From Gracilaria gracilis (Eukaryota; Rhodophyta; Florideophyceae; Gracilariales; Gracilariaceae): DNA of 64,000 nucleotides. Of this stretch, positions 42,827-53,701 are shown piece after piece; position 1 is the first letter of the stretch; the number at the start of each line of letters is the position of its first letter. A program made the position numbers and the translations under genes. Location: assembly GCA_030374805.1 (NCBI GenBank), contig JARGSG010000072.1, positions 248,001 to 312,000 of the forward strand, read 5' to 3'. The notes below the pieces were generated by a model. The model ran no database searches. It was not told the DNA's origin and saw nothing but the letters and a program-made list of their open reading frames with translations.

Positions 42827-44259
42827 ATGGTTTCCCCCCCACAAGCGACCCCATCGGCGTTCGCCAATTCAACGCTGTCATGTTTGCTGTTGTTCGCCGC
42901 TGGTTCAACTTTCTCGCTTGGCATTTTCACCGTACCAGTTGAGAATGGCGCCTCCCGCAGCCATTCGCTCGACGGCGTGTGGGAAACTTCTATGGGCTTG
43001 TTGCACTTCGTTTCTGCGCCGATCATGATGCTAGCCGGTGTGTATCTGGACTCTGGAGCACCGAAGCTTACCGGGCCTCTGCAATCTAAGACTGCGCGTG
43101 TTCGTGTTTTGTCTGCAAGCTGTTTGATAGCGTTTTCATTTTTGAGTCTGGCCGTTCTTGGTGCTGCTCGTTGCATGCCAACGCCGATACTGGTTGGGGT
43201 GGGCATGCAAGCGTTTCCCCTGGGGGTGGGTATGTGCTCGGTCAGGCGTTGCATCTCGACGGTAGCGCTTGTGGGTGACGTCTAACTCTCCAATTTTGTT
43301 ATGTTTTCACTGGAGCAGGTTTCTCGCTTTGTCTGGAGTTGTTGCTGGTATGGAACACCGAGCGGCCCGGACTTGCTGTTGGAGTGGGACAGACGGCGTT
43401 CGGGCTGGGTGCAATCTTCTTCGTACAATTGTTTGATTTGTTCATTAGGGAAGTCGGTTACTTGAACGCCATTCACTGCGCTGCGTTTGTACTGGTTTTA
43501 GCGGCGCTGGCTCCTACCTTTTTGATGAGCTGGCCATCAGAAGGGGAGGAACAGAGTGCGGACGAGTTGGACAGCGAACAACAACCTATTTTGGGACGCC
43601 CTGCGGCGGTGGGAAAGATCGGATTGGGTGAACTGCTGCGCTCGAGCAGCTTCTGGTACTATGTTTTCGCAACTTTCACGTCTGGGGCGAGTTACATGCT
43701 CAACCCGTACTACTTCAAGCTTGGGCTTCTGTTCAACAGGCGGATGGATGTTTTGGTGCCTTTGTTCCAAATCACGAACTTTGCTGCGGTGGCGCTGAGC
43801 CTGGTAGGAGCTTGGCTGACGGATTACATGAGCTTTGGGGACGGCTTCTGGTTCTCCGGGTCAAGGAACATGATGATGTTGTTCATGGTATTGCAGTCGG
43901 TGCTGTTTGTGGGCATGGTGCAGTTCTCGAACAAGATGTATTTCTGGGGCTTTGTGTTGGTGAAAGCGCTGCTGAAGATTGTGATGGCGTGCCACGCTGG
44001 GTGTGCTGTGTTGATGGCGAACGACCTGTATGGCAGGCTCAACAGCGCGCTTGTGTTTGGAGTGGGCGGCGGTTTGGCGCTGGGACTTGGCGAAGCGTGT
44101 TCAGCGTGGCTCATGGCGAGCGTGGAATGGATGGCGGGCACTATTGAGCGACCTGCCGATTACAACCCGTTTTACTGGATTGCTGCGTTGTGGAGTTTGC
44201 TCGCGTTAGTTGCTGTGGCGCGCACCACCAGGTGGTCACCATGCGTGACCACTCGCTGA
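42827..44259 (+). CDS. MFS transporter, 447 aa, two exons, right-arm copy
   Basis: Exon 1 42827-43229, intron 43230-43318, exon 2 43319-44259. The spliced frame is 448 codons including TGA. Protein features are as in the left copy. The loop reads SEQQPILG here (Q for R). Confidence 0.8.
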
Positions 44260-44273
44260 GTAGCGTAACTTCC

Positions 44274-44363
44274 GGGCTGTCAGCCGCTGACGGGCTGTCA
44301 TCCGCTGACGGGCTGTCATCCGCTGACGGGCTGGCAGCCGCTGACGGGCTGGCAGCCGCTGAC
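44274..44363. repeat. 18-bp minisatellite, 5 units
   Basis: Five 18-bp copies of the CAGCCGCTGACGGGCTG-type unit; the left arm has three at 7833-7886. It lies between the MFS stop and the DUF917 start. Confidence 0.9.
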
Positions 44364-44458
44364 GTACAGACTCAAATACAAGTTTTGTTATAAAACGCAC
44401 CCTTCTGCATTGTGGTAACACGTAACAGTGCCATGCGGCAGCGCCCACGCACCCAAAC

Positions 44459-45592
44459 ATGCAACACCCAGCGCCCCGCCTCCTCTCGCCACAAGATCTG
44501 CGCGATGCAGTGCTCGGATCCACCGTTCTCGCCGCCGGCGGTGGTGGCCAGTTGTCCATTGTGGCCCACCTTGTTGAATCCATCATCTCCTCCGGCCGCC
44601 CCATCCAACTTCTCGCCCTCAACAACGTCCCTCCCGACGCGCAGGTATGTACCGCATACTTCATGGGCCCGTCGTCAAAGCAGCCCGACACAGCCCCTCC
44701 AGCCCACCAGGCGCAAATTCAGCGCCACCATGAGCCACCCGTGATGGAAGCTGTCCATCTCATGCAGCGTAGCGTCGGTGCCATCAACACCTTCTTCCCC
44801 CTCGAGATCGGCGCCGGAAATCTTGCGCTGGCCTTCTATATTGCCTCAAAGATCGATAATGCTTTCGTGGTCGACGCCGATCTTGTCGGCCGCAGCGTGC
44901 CTGAGCTCACGCACGCTATGATGCGCCTGGACCGCGCAGCGCTTCCGGCTGCTTTCGTCGCCGCTGTCAACGAGTTTGGAGAGACGTTTCTTATTGAAAA
45001 CGTGTCTAATTCTGCCCGCATGGAACATTTGCTTCGCGCATTGTGTAGCGCGGATAACGGAGAGATTGCTGCCGTGCAGCGCCTGCCGCATGCAAATAAG
45101 CTACGCCAACATCTTATTTGTGGCACCGTTTCTGCTGCCATGACTATTGGGCGAGATATGCGAGTGGCTTTTGCTCACGAAGAAGACGTCGCGCAACAAG
45201 TTGCTTGCGAGAATGACGGTACCGTCGTATTTCGAGGAACGGTGACAAGCGCCAATTTCCAGGACGAGGGTGGTTTTACAAAGGGCCGAGTTCACATTGA
45301 AGGAGCCGACGAGTGGAAAGGGAGGAAGTATACCCTACAGGCAAAGAATGAAAACATGGCTGGATGGTTGGATGGAGAGCTCAACGCCACCATTCCAGAC
45401 ATTATCTCTGTGTTTGATGTGATGGAAGGGAGCGCGGTTATCAACCCCAAGCACCGCGTTGGTATGCGTGTTGCTGTTGTGGTTTTGCCGGCCTGGGAAG
45501 CGCATTTGGAGGAGGAGAACATTCGCGTTTTCGGACCTTCATACATCGGACTAACCGAGCCTTTTAAGTCTAGGGTTCTCCGTCGTTCGTGA
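44459..45592 (+). CDS. DUF917 family protein, 377 aa, right-arm copy
   Basis: Intact, same motifs as 6604-7737, with F instead of P in the VAAVNEFGE context. It follows the MFS gene on the same strand after 199 bp. Confidence 0.8.
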   Translation: MQHPAPRLLSPQDLRDAVLGSTVLAAGGGGQLSIVAHLVESIISSGRPIQLLALNNVPPDAQVCTAYFMGPSSKQPDTAPPAHQAQIQRHHEPPVMEAVHLMQRSVGAINTFFPLEIGAGNLALAFYIASKIDNAFVVDADLVGRSVPELTHAMMRLDRAALPAAFVAAVNEFGETFLIENVSNSARMEHLLRALCSADNGEIAAVQRLPHANKLRQHLICGTVSAAMTIGRDMRVAFAHEEDVAQQVACENDGTVVFRGTVTSANFQDEGGFTKGRVHIEGADEWKGRKYTLQAKNENMAGWLDGELNATIPDIISVFDVMEGSAVINPKHRVGMRVAVVVLPAWEAHLEEENIRVFGPSYIGLTEPFKSRVLRRS

Positions 45593-45800
45593 CATTTAGT
45601 TACACGACAGGATGTAGGTGGTGCAACACTAACGTACAAATAGGGGCACGCTGTGTAGTCACAGTACTGTACCAGATAACACTATAAATTGGGATGGAGG
45701 TTTCTCTCTTCTTGAGAGATCCAGCCAGACCTTTTATCATCGCCTTCAGTGTTACAGGCAGTGAATCACTAAAAGCCTTTCGTGGTATAGAGGCGATGTA
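45593..45800. other. Short intergenic segment before the transposon nest
   Basis: Mirror of about 6398-6603. It ends in the target-site copy ATGTA at 45796-45800. Confidence 0.6.
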
Positions 45801-45988
45801 TGATGATGAGTGTTCGGCTTGCAGGATTCGTCCTGGAGCCTGAGTACTGTTAGGGCATCTCCACCCGTCCCTGCAAAACAGTAAAACGACAATTTATGTC
45901 GGAGATTTTGGCGGCCATGAGCATTTCGCTTCTCCACCGGGCGTTGGCAAACGGTAACGACAACGACAAACGCTTTCGGACCCCCAAA

Positions 45989-46020
45989 ACTCTCGCTAAA
46001 AATTCAATTTTAGCGAGAGT
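45989..46020. repeat. Hairpin inside the Harbinger element
   Basis: ACTCTCGCTAAAA pairs with TTTTAGCGAGAGT across a 6-nt loop, in the subterminal region of the transposon. Confidence 0.85.
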
Positions 46021-46029
46021 TCTGGCGAT

Positions 46030-47107
46030 AACAGGATACACTTTCGAGCCAATGGCTTGTTGCCATGACAGAAGTTCAATTCTTTGCTTCTGTCCTTGAC
46101 ACTTGCCCTCCATTATCTTCACCCCACCACTTGCAAAGCTCCCACGCCCACGCGCCGCATCTCTTCCGCAGGTACTCCCGCACTACAACACCGCACCTGC
46201 CAAGCCCCACAATACAACCCAGTGCACTTTCCGCCTTCGCCGCGCCACTCCAAAACTAGCGCGCCGCTATCCCTCTCCCAGACCGGCCCAATCTGTCACG
46301 GCTCTTTATCTGCTCCAAGCAGCTATTTATCTATCGCAATAACTCACCGTTTGCGCTGTACCAATCTATCGCAGAATCACATGGTTTCTGCGGCGTATGG
46401 TCATCTCTGATTTGCCAAAGTGTTCTCATACAGCCAGACTACCCTTGTGGTAACGCGCTCTTTCTAACTCAGACCATCGCACAATCTCAACTCCAAAAAC
46501 GAGCCTTCGACACCACCCTACGGCGTTTGTTCTGTGAGAGCCATCTTGCGTGCTGCGTCATTGCCATTGGGCGACAGGAATCACTTACCTTGCCCTCGCC
46601 GATTCCAACTTACCTCAGTTATTTTGCTCTTAGGCAGTCTCCACGCACCACTGAAATAATTCTCCTTGGCTCTGCTCTTGTCCAAAAATCGAACGCTCTG
46701 CTTCACCCCAGAATCACCCGCTCCTTCTCTGCAGCACAGTGACGCCAACCATTTTTGCATCCGTTCTGCTCCGTCACGTCGCTTGACTTCCACCGCGTCG
46801 TTTCTGTTGCGTTGCAACTCTTCCCGTTCGCTAGGGAACAGACGTATTTTACAAACACGCAGGTGCGCTGAGCGCATACTACAGCACCGATTGAAAAGTT
46901 TCCAGCGGCAGCCGCGAGATCCCAACCTAACCACTTGATTGCAAGTGATTTGCATTCTAGCGCCATTCCTTCACCACTGCTGCCCCCCCCGCACAATGGA
47001 ATCGCTCCAAAGCCGGTGAGCCACTGCGAGGCACGCCACCGCGCCACAGGGAATCTGCCTTTCTGAGACCACCTCTCCGCCGTCGTACCGCCGTGCCACC
47101 TGAGAGT
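46030..47107. other. Non-coding subterminal part of the Harbinger element
   Basis: C-rich sequence with only short frames. No motif recognised. Confidence 0.4.
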
Positions 47108-48324
47108 ATGTCAGCCACACCGAACAGTTGTCAACAAGAACCGTCTGTTGCAGATCATGCTTTTCAGGAGTCCGTGCAGCCAGATGCTGAGAGCGCATCC
47201 ACTGAAAAGCGGCAACAAAAACCTCCGCAGGAGCGCCGCAGAGTTCTACGGGGATTCAGAAACGGTTGCTACCACAGCCACAGAAAAGAGGTAGCCGCGG
47301 CAAACAGCCACAATGGCGTGACTTGGATACGTTGGGTGCTGTGAAGGCAACTGTGAGACTACCAGACGCTTCAATTAATGGGTCAAAGCAGAAGAGAGTG
47401 CACTGGCACTCGCAGTTAAAACTTGAGTTTGATCGCTTGCTGAGCGTGTTGAGCAGTACATATTCTGAACTAAGCGATAGGGAGAAAATTGACGTGTGGA
47501 GAAGCAGGTCGGGTCGCAGCGTTGCGGAGCAAGGCCAGAAGAGCTTGGCTATATGTCGGAAATTACGAGGATGCTTGCGACTCGTCGAGGCTCATCGATT
47601 TACTGTCAATCCCTCGGAGTCTGACAAAATGTGATGCGCAGTAGGGCTCTACAATAAGGTTATCAAGGTGTCACATTTCTATGATGTCTTTCGCAATCCG
47701 AACTACATAATTGAGAAACGGTTTCCCTTCCCAAAGACATTCAATTGGTTGAACAAGCACACGACGGAGCTTGATCCTGTTCCACTAGAACACAACCAGA
47801 GCGAGCAGTGTGATCCAGATATCGCAGGAGCAAGCGGAGGAGCCGATGATGGAGCTCAGGACGCGGGTAAAGCCATAAAAAGCGGTGAAGAGAGGGAGGA
47901 TGCATCTGGAAAAGCGGCACAACGTAAACGGCCTATGGGTGTCAAGGCGGCCAAGAGCGCAAAGAAAGCTAAGAAGGAAGCAGCAAAGGAAGATGTGGCA
48001 CTGCAGTCTGCGTTGGATTCTTGGACAAAGGGGTTCACCGAAGCTAGTAGCGCTTCGCTTAAAGCAGCGAACTCGCGCGCAGTTATCAATAAAGAGCAAT
48101 GCGACAGAGACTATGATCTGCGTAAAGAAGCCGACGAACTGGAAGCAGTGCGGGTACTGTTTAATGATGACGATGAGGAAAGCAAGCAGTACAGAAGCGC
48201 ACTAAAGAAAAAGAGACTCCGTAAACTGCTTCAAGAACAACATGATGAAAACCAAGGCGGAAGAAACACGGAACGCTCTACAGCAAACAGTGATTATCAA
48301 AGAGAAATGTTGCCACTTCCATGA
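47108..48324 (+). pseudogene. Harbinger partner (DNA-binding accessory) protein, interrupted
   Basis: Frames 47108-47344, 47266-47634 and 47668-48324 overlap or abut. The middle one has a helical segment SQLKLEFDRLLSVLSSTYSE resembling the Myb/SANT-like region of Harbinger partners. The last reads SHFYDVFRNPNYIIEKRFPF, then a Lys/Ala-rich nuclear-type stretch and a charged coiled-coil tail (ALKKKRLRKLLQEQH). An in-frame TAG just before 47668 and a frame change near 47300 interrupt it. The partner normally assists nuclear entry and DNA binding of the nuclease. Its 3' end overlaps the convergent nuclease by 28 bp. Confidence 0.5.
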
Positions 48325-49829
48325 TCCTCTAGGTATTCATCGAGCTCACCTTTTCCAAACCTACCCCATATTGCGTCAGCCAGCGCGTTAGTTAGTAGTT
48401 GGTGGTCATTTTCATCTTCAGTACTGTCAGTATGAGAGCGATAAAAGTCTGAACTTTCATATGTCTCAAGAGGAGCAGAAAAGGATCTCACGGGAACCAC
48501 TGCAGCATCAGGGTCAATACTGACAATGTTAACTGTACCCATATGCCCGTCGATGTCTCTGGCTTCGACAATCATATTATGAAGTATTGTACAAGCTGTA
48601 TTAATGTTTTGCATGTCCTCCGTGTACCATAAGCGAGACGGGTTCGCAAGAATGTTCCAACGACTGAAAAGCACTGCATACACACGTTCGACAGACTTTC
48701 GAAAGGCTTCCTGAGCTTTCGCAAATGTTTTTTCCCTCTTCGTTGATGGGTACGGTATTGTTTTCAGAAAGATTCGAAAGGGGGGATATATGCCATCCAC
48801 TACCCAATAAAACCAATCAATTAGATGCCCATCCATGTTAAATTCTGGCTTATAAGAAGGCCATGCGCCACTACGTACGTCAGTAAAAAGGGGGGAACAG
48901 TCGAGAATGTTAAGGTCGTTCATGGCACCAGGGAAGCCAAACTTCAAATGCAAGATCCACAAACGGTCATCACAGACAGTTTCCAGACGCAGTTCTGGAT
49001 CTCCTGATTTACCGATGTTTCGTCGTTGCTCCGCGACTGAACCGCGGTGCAACTTCCAACCGGAGCAATTAAGAGATCCCAGTGCCCCAGGAAATCCAAG
49101 CTTTTGGTGCCTTTCCATTATGGTCTTTATATCAGATTCGTTTGGCCTTCTCAAGTATTCGCCACCAAATTTGTCGCAAACGGCGCGTACAAAACGGTTT
49201 CGACATTCATGATTTGTAGATTCTGATAGTCTTGTGAACTCACATAAAGCATCCGCTCCAATGCCTAAGCTCAGTTGCCGGAGAGCGGCAATTAGTTTTT
49301 GATGGGTAGTAGCCGATTTTTGGCCGCAACAATCTTTGCGTTCAGAGAAGTATATATCGGATTCAACAATTCCAGCATATACTCGATCGTATACAGACCG
49401 TGGCATCCGGAATCTTCTTTCAAATTCCTTTTCGGTAAATACAGGGCCTAATAGTCCAGTGGAAGGGTTAATTAACGTGCTTGGGGTAAAGTAGGCATCT
49501 TCAATATATCTTGCTGCACATTGGCGGCCAATATCACGGTTTGGAGCTTTCCCAACTTCTGAGCCACCATGCTTTCTTTTCGATAAGCGGCGTTTTTTTA
49601 TCCTCCTACGAATACTGAGAGCCGCTACAAGGAGTGTAGTAAATGACGCTGCTAGGCTTGCAAATGGCAGAGTATCGTCCAAAACGGATGCTTCCATGTT
49701 GCAAATGTTTGTGGCGACCACTAGCAGCATCTTTGCGACGCAAAACCGCCGGTGGAGATGACCATTACTTTGGCGGTATGCCGGTAAGCTGTTATACTGC
49801 CTGCCAATTAAACACGCCCACGTTTGCAC
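48297..49829 (-). CDS. Harbinger DDE nuclease (DDE_Tnp_4/plant transposon family), 510 aa
   Basis: Uninterrupted frame. Typical motifs are RMPRSVYDRVYAGI, the block LGFPGALGSLNCSGWKLHRG, FGFPGAMNDLNILDCSPLF, the third-site block YWVVDGIYPPF, and the tail NINTACTILHNMIVE. The family's first catalytic Asp normally sits in a G-S-x-D-C context; here the position is Asn (GSLNC). The second and third acidic sites (D in MNDLN, D in VVDGIYPP) are present. The protein is probably catalytically impaired, unless the Asn is a sequence error. The N-terminal 60 residues may include extra upstream sequence. Confidence 0.85.
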   Translation of the reverse strand: MQTWACLIGRQYNSLPAYRQSNGHLHRRFCVAKMLLVVATNICNMEASVLDDTLPFASLAASFTTLLVAALSIRRRIKKRRLSKRKHGGSEVGKAPNRDIGRQCAARYIEDAYFTPSTLINPSTGLLGPVFTEKEFERRFRMPRSVYDRVYAGIVESDIYFSERKDCCGQKSATTHQKLIAALRQLSLGIGADALCEFTRLSESTNHECRNRFVRAVCDKFGGEYLRRPNESDIKTIMERHQKLGFPGALGSLNCSGWKLHRGSVAEQRRNIGKSGDPELRLETVCDDRLWILHLKFGFPGAMNDLNILDCSPLFTDVRSGAWPSYKPEFNMDGHLIDWFYWVVDGIYPPFRIFLKTIPYPSTKREKTFAKAQEAFRKSVERVYAVLFSRWNILANPSRLWYTEDMQNINTACTILHNMIVEARDIDGHMGTVNIVSIDPDAAVVPVRSFSAPLETYESSDFYRSHTDSTEDENDHQLLTNALADAIWGRFGKGELDEYLEDHGSGNISL

Positions 49830-50399
49830 GCATTATAGCGTTTTACCGTTATAGAGTGCTCTGGGTGGAGATGCCCTTAGTGTCCCTCAAGTTCTGGACA
49901 GGTACCTCGTGTTCAAAACCCCTAAGTTTTACAAACAAATTACCGAAAAAGACATAAACCAGCTCAAAACGCTCGCAATGTCCATTCCAAGACGAGCAAG
50001 ATGAATCCGTAGCACGGCGATGACCTTTGCGATACATTCTGCACATCATTGAGGCGCAAGCCGAGGGCTTGTGAGGTGCAAAACTGCGAAAACGCAAAAG
50101 CAAGCGCCTTGGTGACTCGCCCTGCACCACTCTTTCTTATTTCTCCCAGCTCAGCCTCAGAATCGAAACCCTGTGCATCCCGTGAACAATGCGGACACAA
50201 CACTTTGTGTAACCGCATCCAGTACAACGAACCAACCCAATCATCGCTGTGTGTGTAGCCAAATCTGAATCTCCGTACCAGCCAGCAAAACTCATCGTAA
50301 CACTCCCCACAAACCCAGTAGACTATTTAATCCACCTCCCAGATTTCAAACCTGAACTACACCTTTCTCTCTTCTCATCACAATCAACAACAGAACAAA

Positions 50400-52110
50400 A
50401 TGCCACCAGCCTGCCGTAATCTATACTATCGCCTCGGTAGTCACCAAATTGAACGCTATATTCAAAATGGCATCCAGCTTGTAGAGTCCGGGTACTCGTT
50501 TCGCAAAGCAGCCTCCGGAAGCCACCTATCGCCGTCAACACTTCACCACCACTACCACCGACGAACTGGAAAAACTCCACAGCGTACCGAATCCAGAACC
50601 ACCCTAACCAAAATTGAAGAGAACGAAGTGGTTGAGCTCCTCCTTCACTATGCATATGCGCGGACGTCCGATATCCCGCACAGACCTGATTGATGTTGTA
50701 GAAGCAATCGTGTCGACTTTTCCAACCTATCGGAAGGATTCCATTCGATTCAAAGACGGAAGGCCTGGCAGACGCTTTTGTGAGCTTTTCGAATCAAGAT
50801 ACAGTGACCGCATAACCTTCAGAAAACCATCGCGACAGGACTCAAAGCGCTACCTCGCAACCAATGCCAAAGTTCTCGTAGCACAAATGACCAAAATCAA
50901 AACAGTCATCGGCGCGCCTAGCATTCCACCTCAGAACATCCTAAACGTAGACGAAACTGGCTTTTCCCCTGCAACAGACACGAAGTATGGGAACCAGAAG
51001 AAGGTACTGGCCGAGAAGGGAGTCGTGCCACAGGTAACAAACCCTCGGTTTGAGAATGTCAATCGCATCACGCTTCTTACAAGCGTCTTTGTGGACGGAA
51101 CGCAAGGTCGGCCGATGTTCGTCTACCAAGGCACTCGCATTCGCACGCGCCGTATCACAAGAAATGGTGGAAATGAAGTCGGTCAGTCTATTAGTGAACT
51201 GCTTCCTCATGGGTCCCTCGTTACCGCGCGGAGAGATATTGCTTCGGTTGACAAGTCCAACTTCTTTAAGTGGGCCGAGCAGCTGGTTAAGGACACCGAG
51301 GGGAAGAGGAAGGATGGTAAGAAGATTCTCCTCATATACGATGGGTATCGTAGCCACCTCGATATTCCGATTCTGGAATTGATGGCAAAGTATGGAATTA
51401 TTGCTAACGCACTTCCGGCGCACACCAGTGGTACCACACAACCTCTAGATGTGGCCGTCTTCCCTTCACTAAAATACCATTACCGGCAACTCCTGGAAAA
51501 AGTCTACCGCTCATCGCGAAGGGGTCGAAAACCTTTGGACGAGTTCGATGTCTCGCAAGTTATTTGCAAAGCCTACCGCACAAGTGTTACGCCCAAAAAC
51601 ATAGCCACTGCCTTCTCGAAGACCGGGTTGTATCCTTTTGATGATTGCCGTCTATTTGCCCAAGCTCGCCCGTACAGCTTCGAAGAACCGTACAGGTTCG
51701 CAAGCATTGAGGAGATGGTGGAAATGATGGACGAACAAAACGAGAAAACAGTCGCAGAAATTGTCGAGGATGTCCATGTTCAGTCTGCGGGATTTCTGGA
51801 TACTACATATGGCGCTGTGTTGACGTCAGACGCTGCGCTTGGTTTGCTTCGTTTGTACGAGGGAAAGAAAGAGAAGGTGCGAAACGCCCGGCAGTCAAAA
51901 GTAGCCGAGGAGGAATGGGTTTTAGCGGTTGAGAAGGATAGGAAACGAGTAATGCGGTTAGAATGCGAGCGCTCTGCTGCCACGCGTCGTGCGGAGCGGT
52001 TCGGAGAGAAGTTTCGCTTACCTCGTCCTTTATCTGTCCGAAAAGCGATTGCAAAGAGTAACGCCGCGAAGCGAAGGGCACAAAGGGTTAAGTTGGTAGG
52101 GTTAGTCTGA
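50400..52110 (+). pseudogene. pogo-type transposase with one frameshift
   Basis: The first frame (50400 to about 50665) encodes an N-terminal helix-turn-helix of psq type (SGYSFRKAASGSHLSPSTLH). The frame then shifts by one base near 50665, and the second frame (to 52110) carries the CENP-B/pogo-like linker RGRPISRTDL and a DDE_1 nuclease with all three acidic sites: NVDETGF, LLIYDGYRSH, TTQPLDVAVF. The rest is a charged tail. Total is about 565 residues, normal for the family. The frameshift would inactivate it as read. Confidence 0.8.
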
Positions 52111-52843
52111 TGGCTCACGGAGGACGGCGGCCGGTTGTCTGAAACCAAACTCGCAGCGGACGTGATTTGGTTTTTCATAGTAATCTATGAGTAATTTATC
52201 TGCGCAGCTTCTCAGCCTTTGAGGGGCAAAACTTCGAATATATGCGTTTGTGTTCAGATTATCGTGCGGTAGCGATCTCATCTCCATAAAGGTCTTATTT
52301 CTCTTTTCGAGAGCGTCTACTTCCACTGCACTCGGTTTTCTGTCAGTTACCCGAATTGAAAAGCAAAAGGAGCGAACTCAAAAGTCCATTTTCACTTTTG
52401 CTTCTCAAATTGTTCACATTTGTGGGGCTCCCACTGTACTTCTGTTGCGCTGGGTTCGGGCTTGGAGGGCACAAAAGAATGGGCACACCCACTGGTTGTC
52501 GCCTGTCCGACGTGGGTTGCCTCCACTGTGTGGAAGGCTTTTATGGTGCCCATCTGCCGAGCCAGTTGCTTGCTGACTCAGCAGAAAATGTAGACATCAG
52601 TCATCTACATGCCTACACTAACGATAGAAACTAAACTTAGTTTAGCTAGAACTACCAACGATATATCAGTCTGATGTTCGATAAGTATGAAAGCATATGT
52701 AGCACGCGCTGTAGCCCGCATTTGCGTGACATACGCACCAGCAAAGCTGTAGTACCTATATGCGCATAACCAACGCGAGAGTAAGGCAGAGGAGTACACA
52801 TCAGCGCCCCGTCACTGTTTAAGTGAAAGCGCAATACAGTGAC

Positions 52844-53701
52844 TTAGATTGATGCAGAAATAGAGCGTTGTCGTTGTGTTCCGTTCTTCGAGATCTCTGC
52901 GAGATATTCGTCCACCAGAACTGGCACATCGTCTTTGAGAGAGTCGAGCGTAACCCAGTCAGCTTCATCCTGAGAAAACCCACGCCACTTCACCAAAAGT
53001 TTAGTAGAACCGCGCTTTTGCCTAATGTCCTCGAAACGGTCAATTACAAGAAGTTCTCCTTGTTGGTAAGAGAGATGATTCAGAACGTTCTCCGTAACTC
53101 CAAAATTCTTGTTGCGGAAGAATTTGAGGCGACGACCATGCGCTTCTTCCTTCTTACCGTCTAACAGAGATTCAATGACGAAAATGTACTCCGAACGACA
53201 TTCTACGACACGATAGGGCCCCATCCATTTCAGTGCAGGCTTTCGAGACCCTTCACGTTGTAATAGTCCACGTAATACATAGTCTCCGATGTCAAAGTTA
53301 ACAGCTCGTACATTGGTTTTGCGGTTATGGGTTTCGACAGCCTGTTTCCGTTTCTTCGTCGAACGGAGTACGACGTCCTTGTGCATGTTCTGTAGTCCTC
53401 GTTGTACCGCTTCAATATTCTTCAGCTGCCGGTCACGGATTTGACCTAGTTCGAGAACTTTAACCTTTTCGCCTACTTTTCGTGTGATAGCTGCCAATGG
53501 GGTGTCCTGTTTGTGTCCAGTGAACACAGTGAGAGGACAGCGGCGGCCAAGGCGGTCCAGGACGGAGTTGTTCAGCGATGATTGAACTACAGGCATCATA
53601 CTTGGCCAGCAGTTTTGGGGTAGCTGGTACTCAGACAGAAGTGCTCTTACTGCCCGCAGCAGCTCCCGGCACACCACACCTCGACTGTTCCGTTCGACCA
53701 T
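52844..53701 (-). pseudogene. Gypsy integrase C-terminus with chromodomain-like tail
   Basis: Continues the integrase after a frame change near 53690. It includes ENWGPMM-type helix sequence (LPQNCWPSMMPVVQSSLNNS), an SH3-like segment GPYRVVECRSEYIFVIES, and a C-terminal chromodomain-like part GSTKLLVKWRGFSQDEADWV. The latter is typical of chromoviral Gypsy elements, where it steers integration to chromatin. Confidence 0.75.

Larger units (their letters stand above)
45853..49876 (-). mobile_element. Harbinger (PIF/Harbinger) DNA transposon, 4,024 bp
   Basis: Terminal inverted repeats GGGCATCTCCACCC at 45853-45866 and its perfect complement at 49863-49876, flanked by TTA duplications at 45850-45852 and 49877-49879. 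Both structures are diagnostic of the superfamily. It encodes the usual pair: a DDE nuclease on the minus strand and a basic partner protein on the plus strand. Confidence 0.92.
45847..52436 (+). mobile_element. pogo-like (Tc1/mariner superfamily) DNA transposon inserted in the Gypsy LTR
   Basis: The LTR continues across this segment with a TA duplication (45845-45846 and 52437-52438), the expected pogo target. The ends read CTGTTAGTG... and ...CTCCCACTG, i.e. CAGTGGGAG on the opposite strand, giving short imperfect inverted termini of the usual CAGT type. Internally it carries a pogo-type transposase (50400-52110) and, inserted just inside the left end, a Harbinger element. Without the latter it is about 2.56 kb. 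Confidence 0.75.
45801..52803 (-). repeat. 3' LTR of the Gypsy element, interrupted
   Basis: 45801-45846 and 52437-52803 together rebuild the 411-bp LTR when the intervening 45847-52436 and one copy of the TA duplication are removed. Confidence 0.9.
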
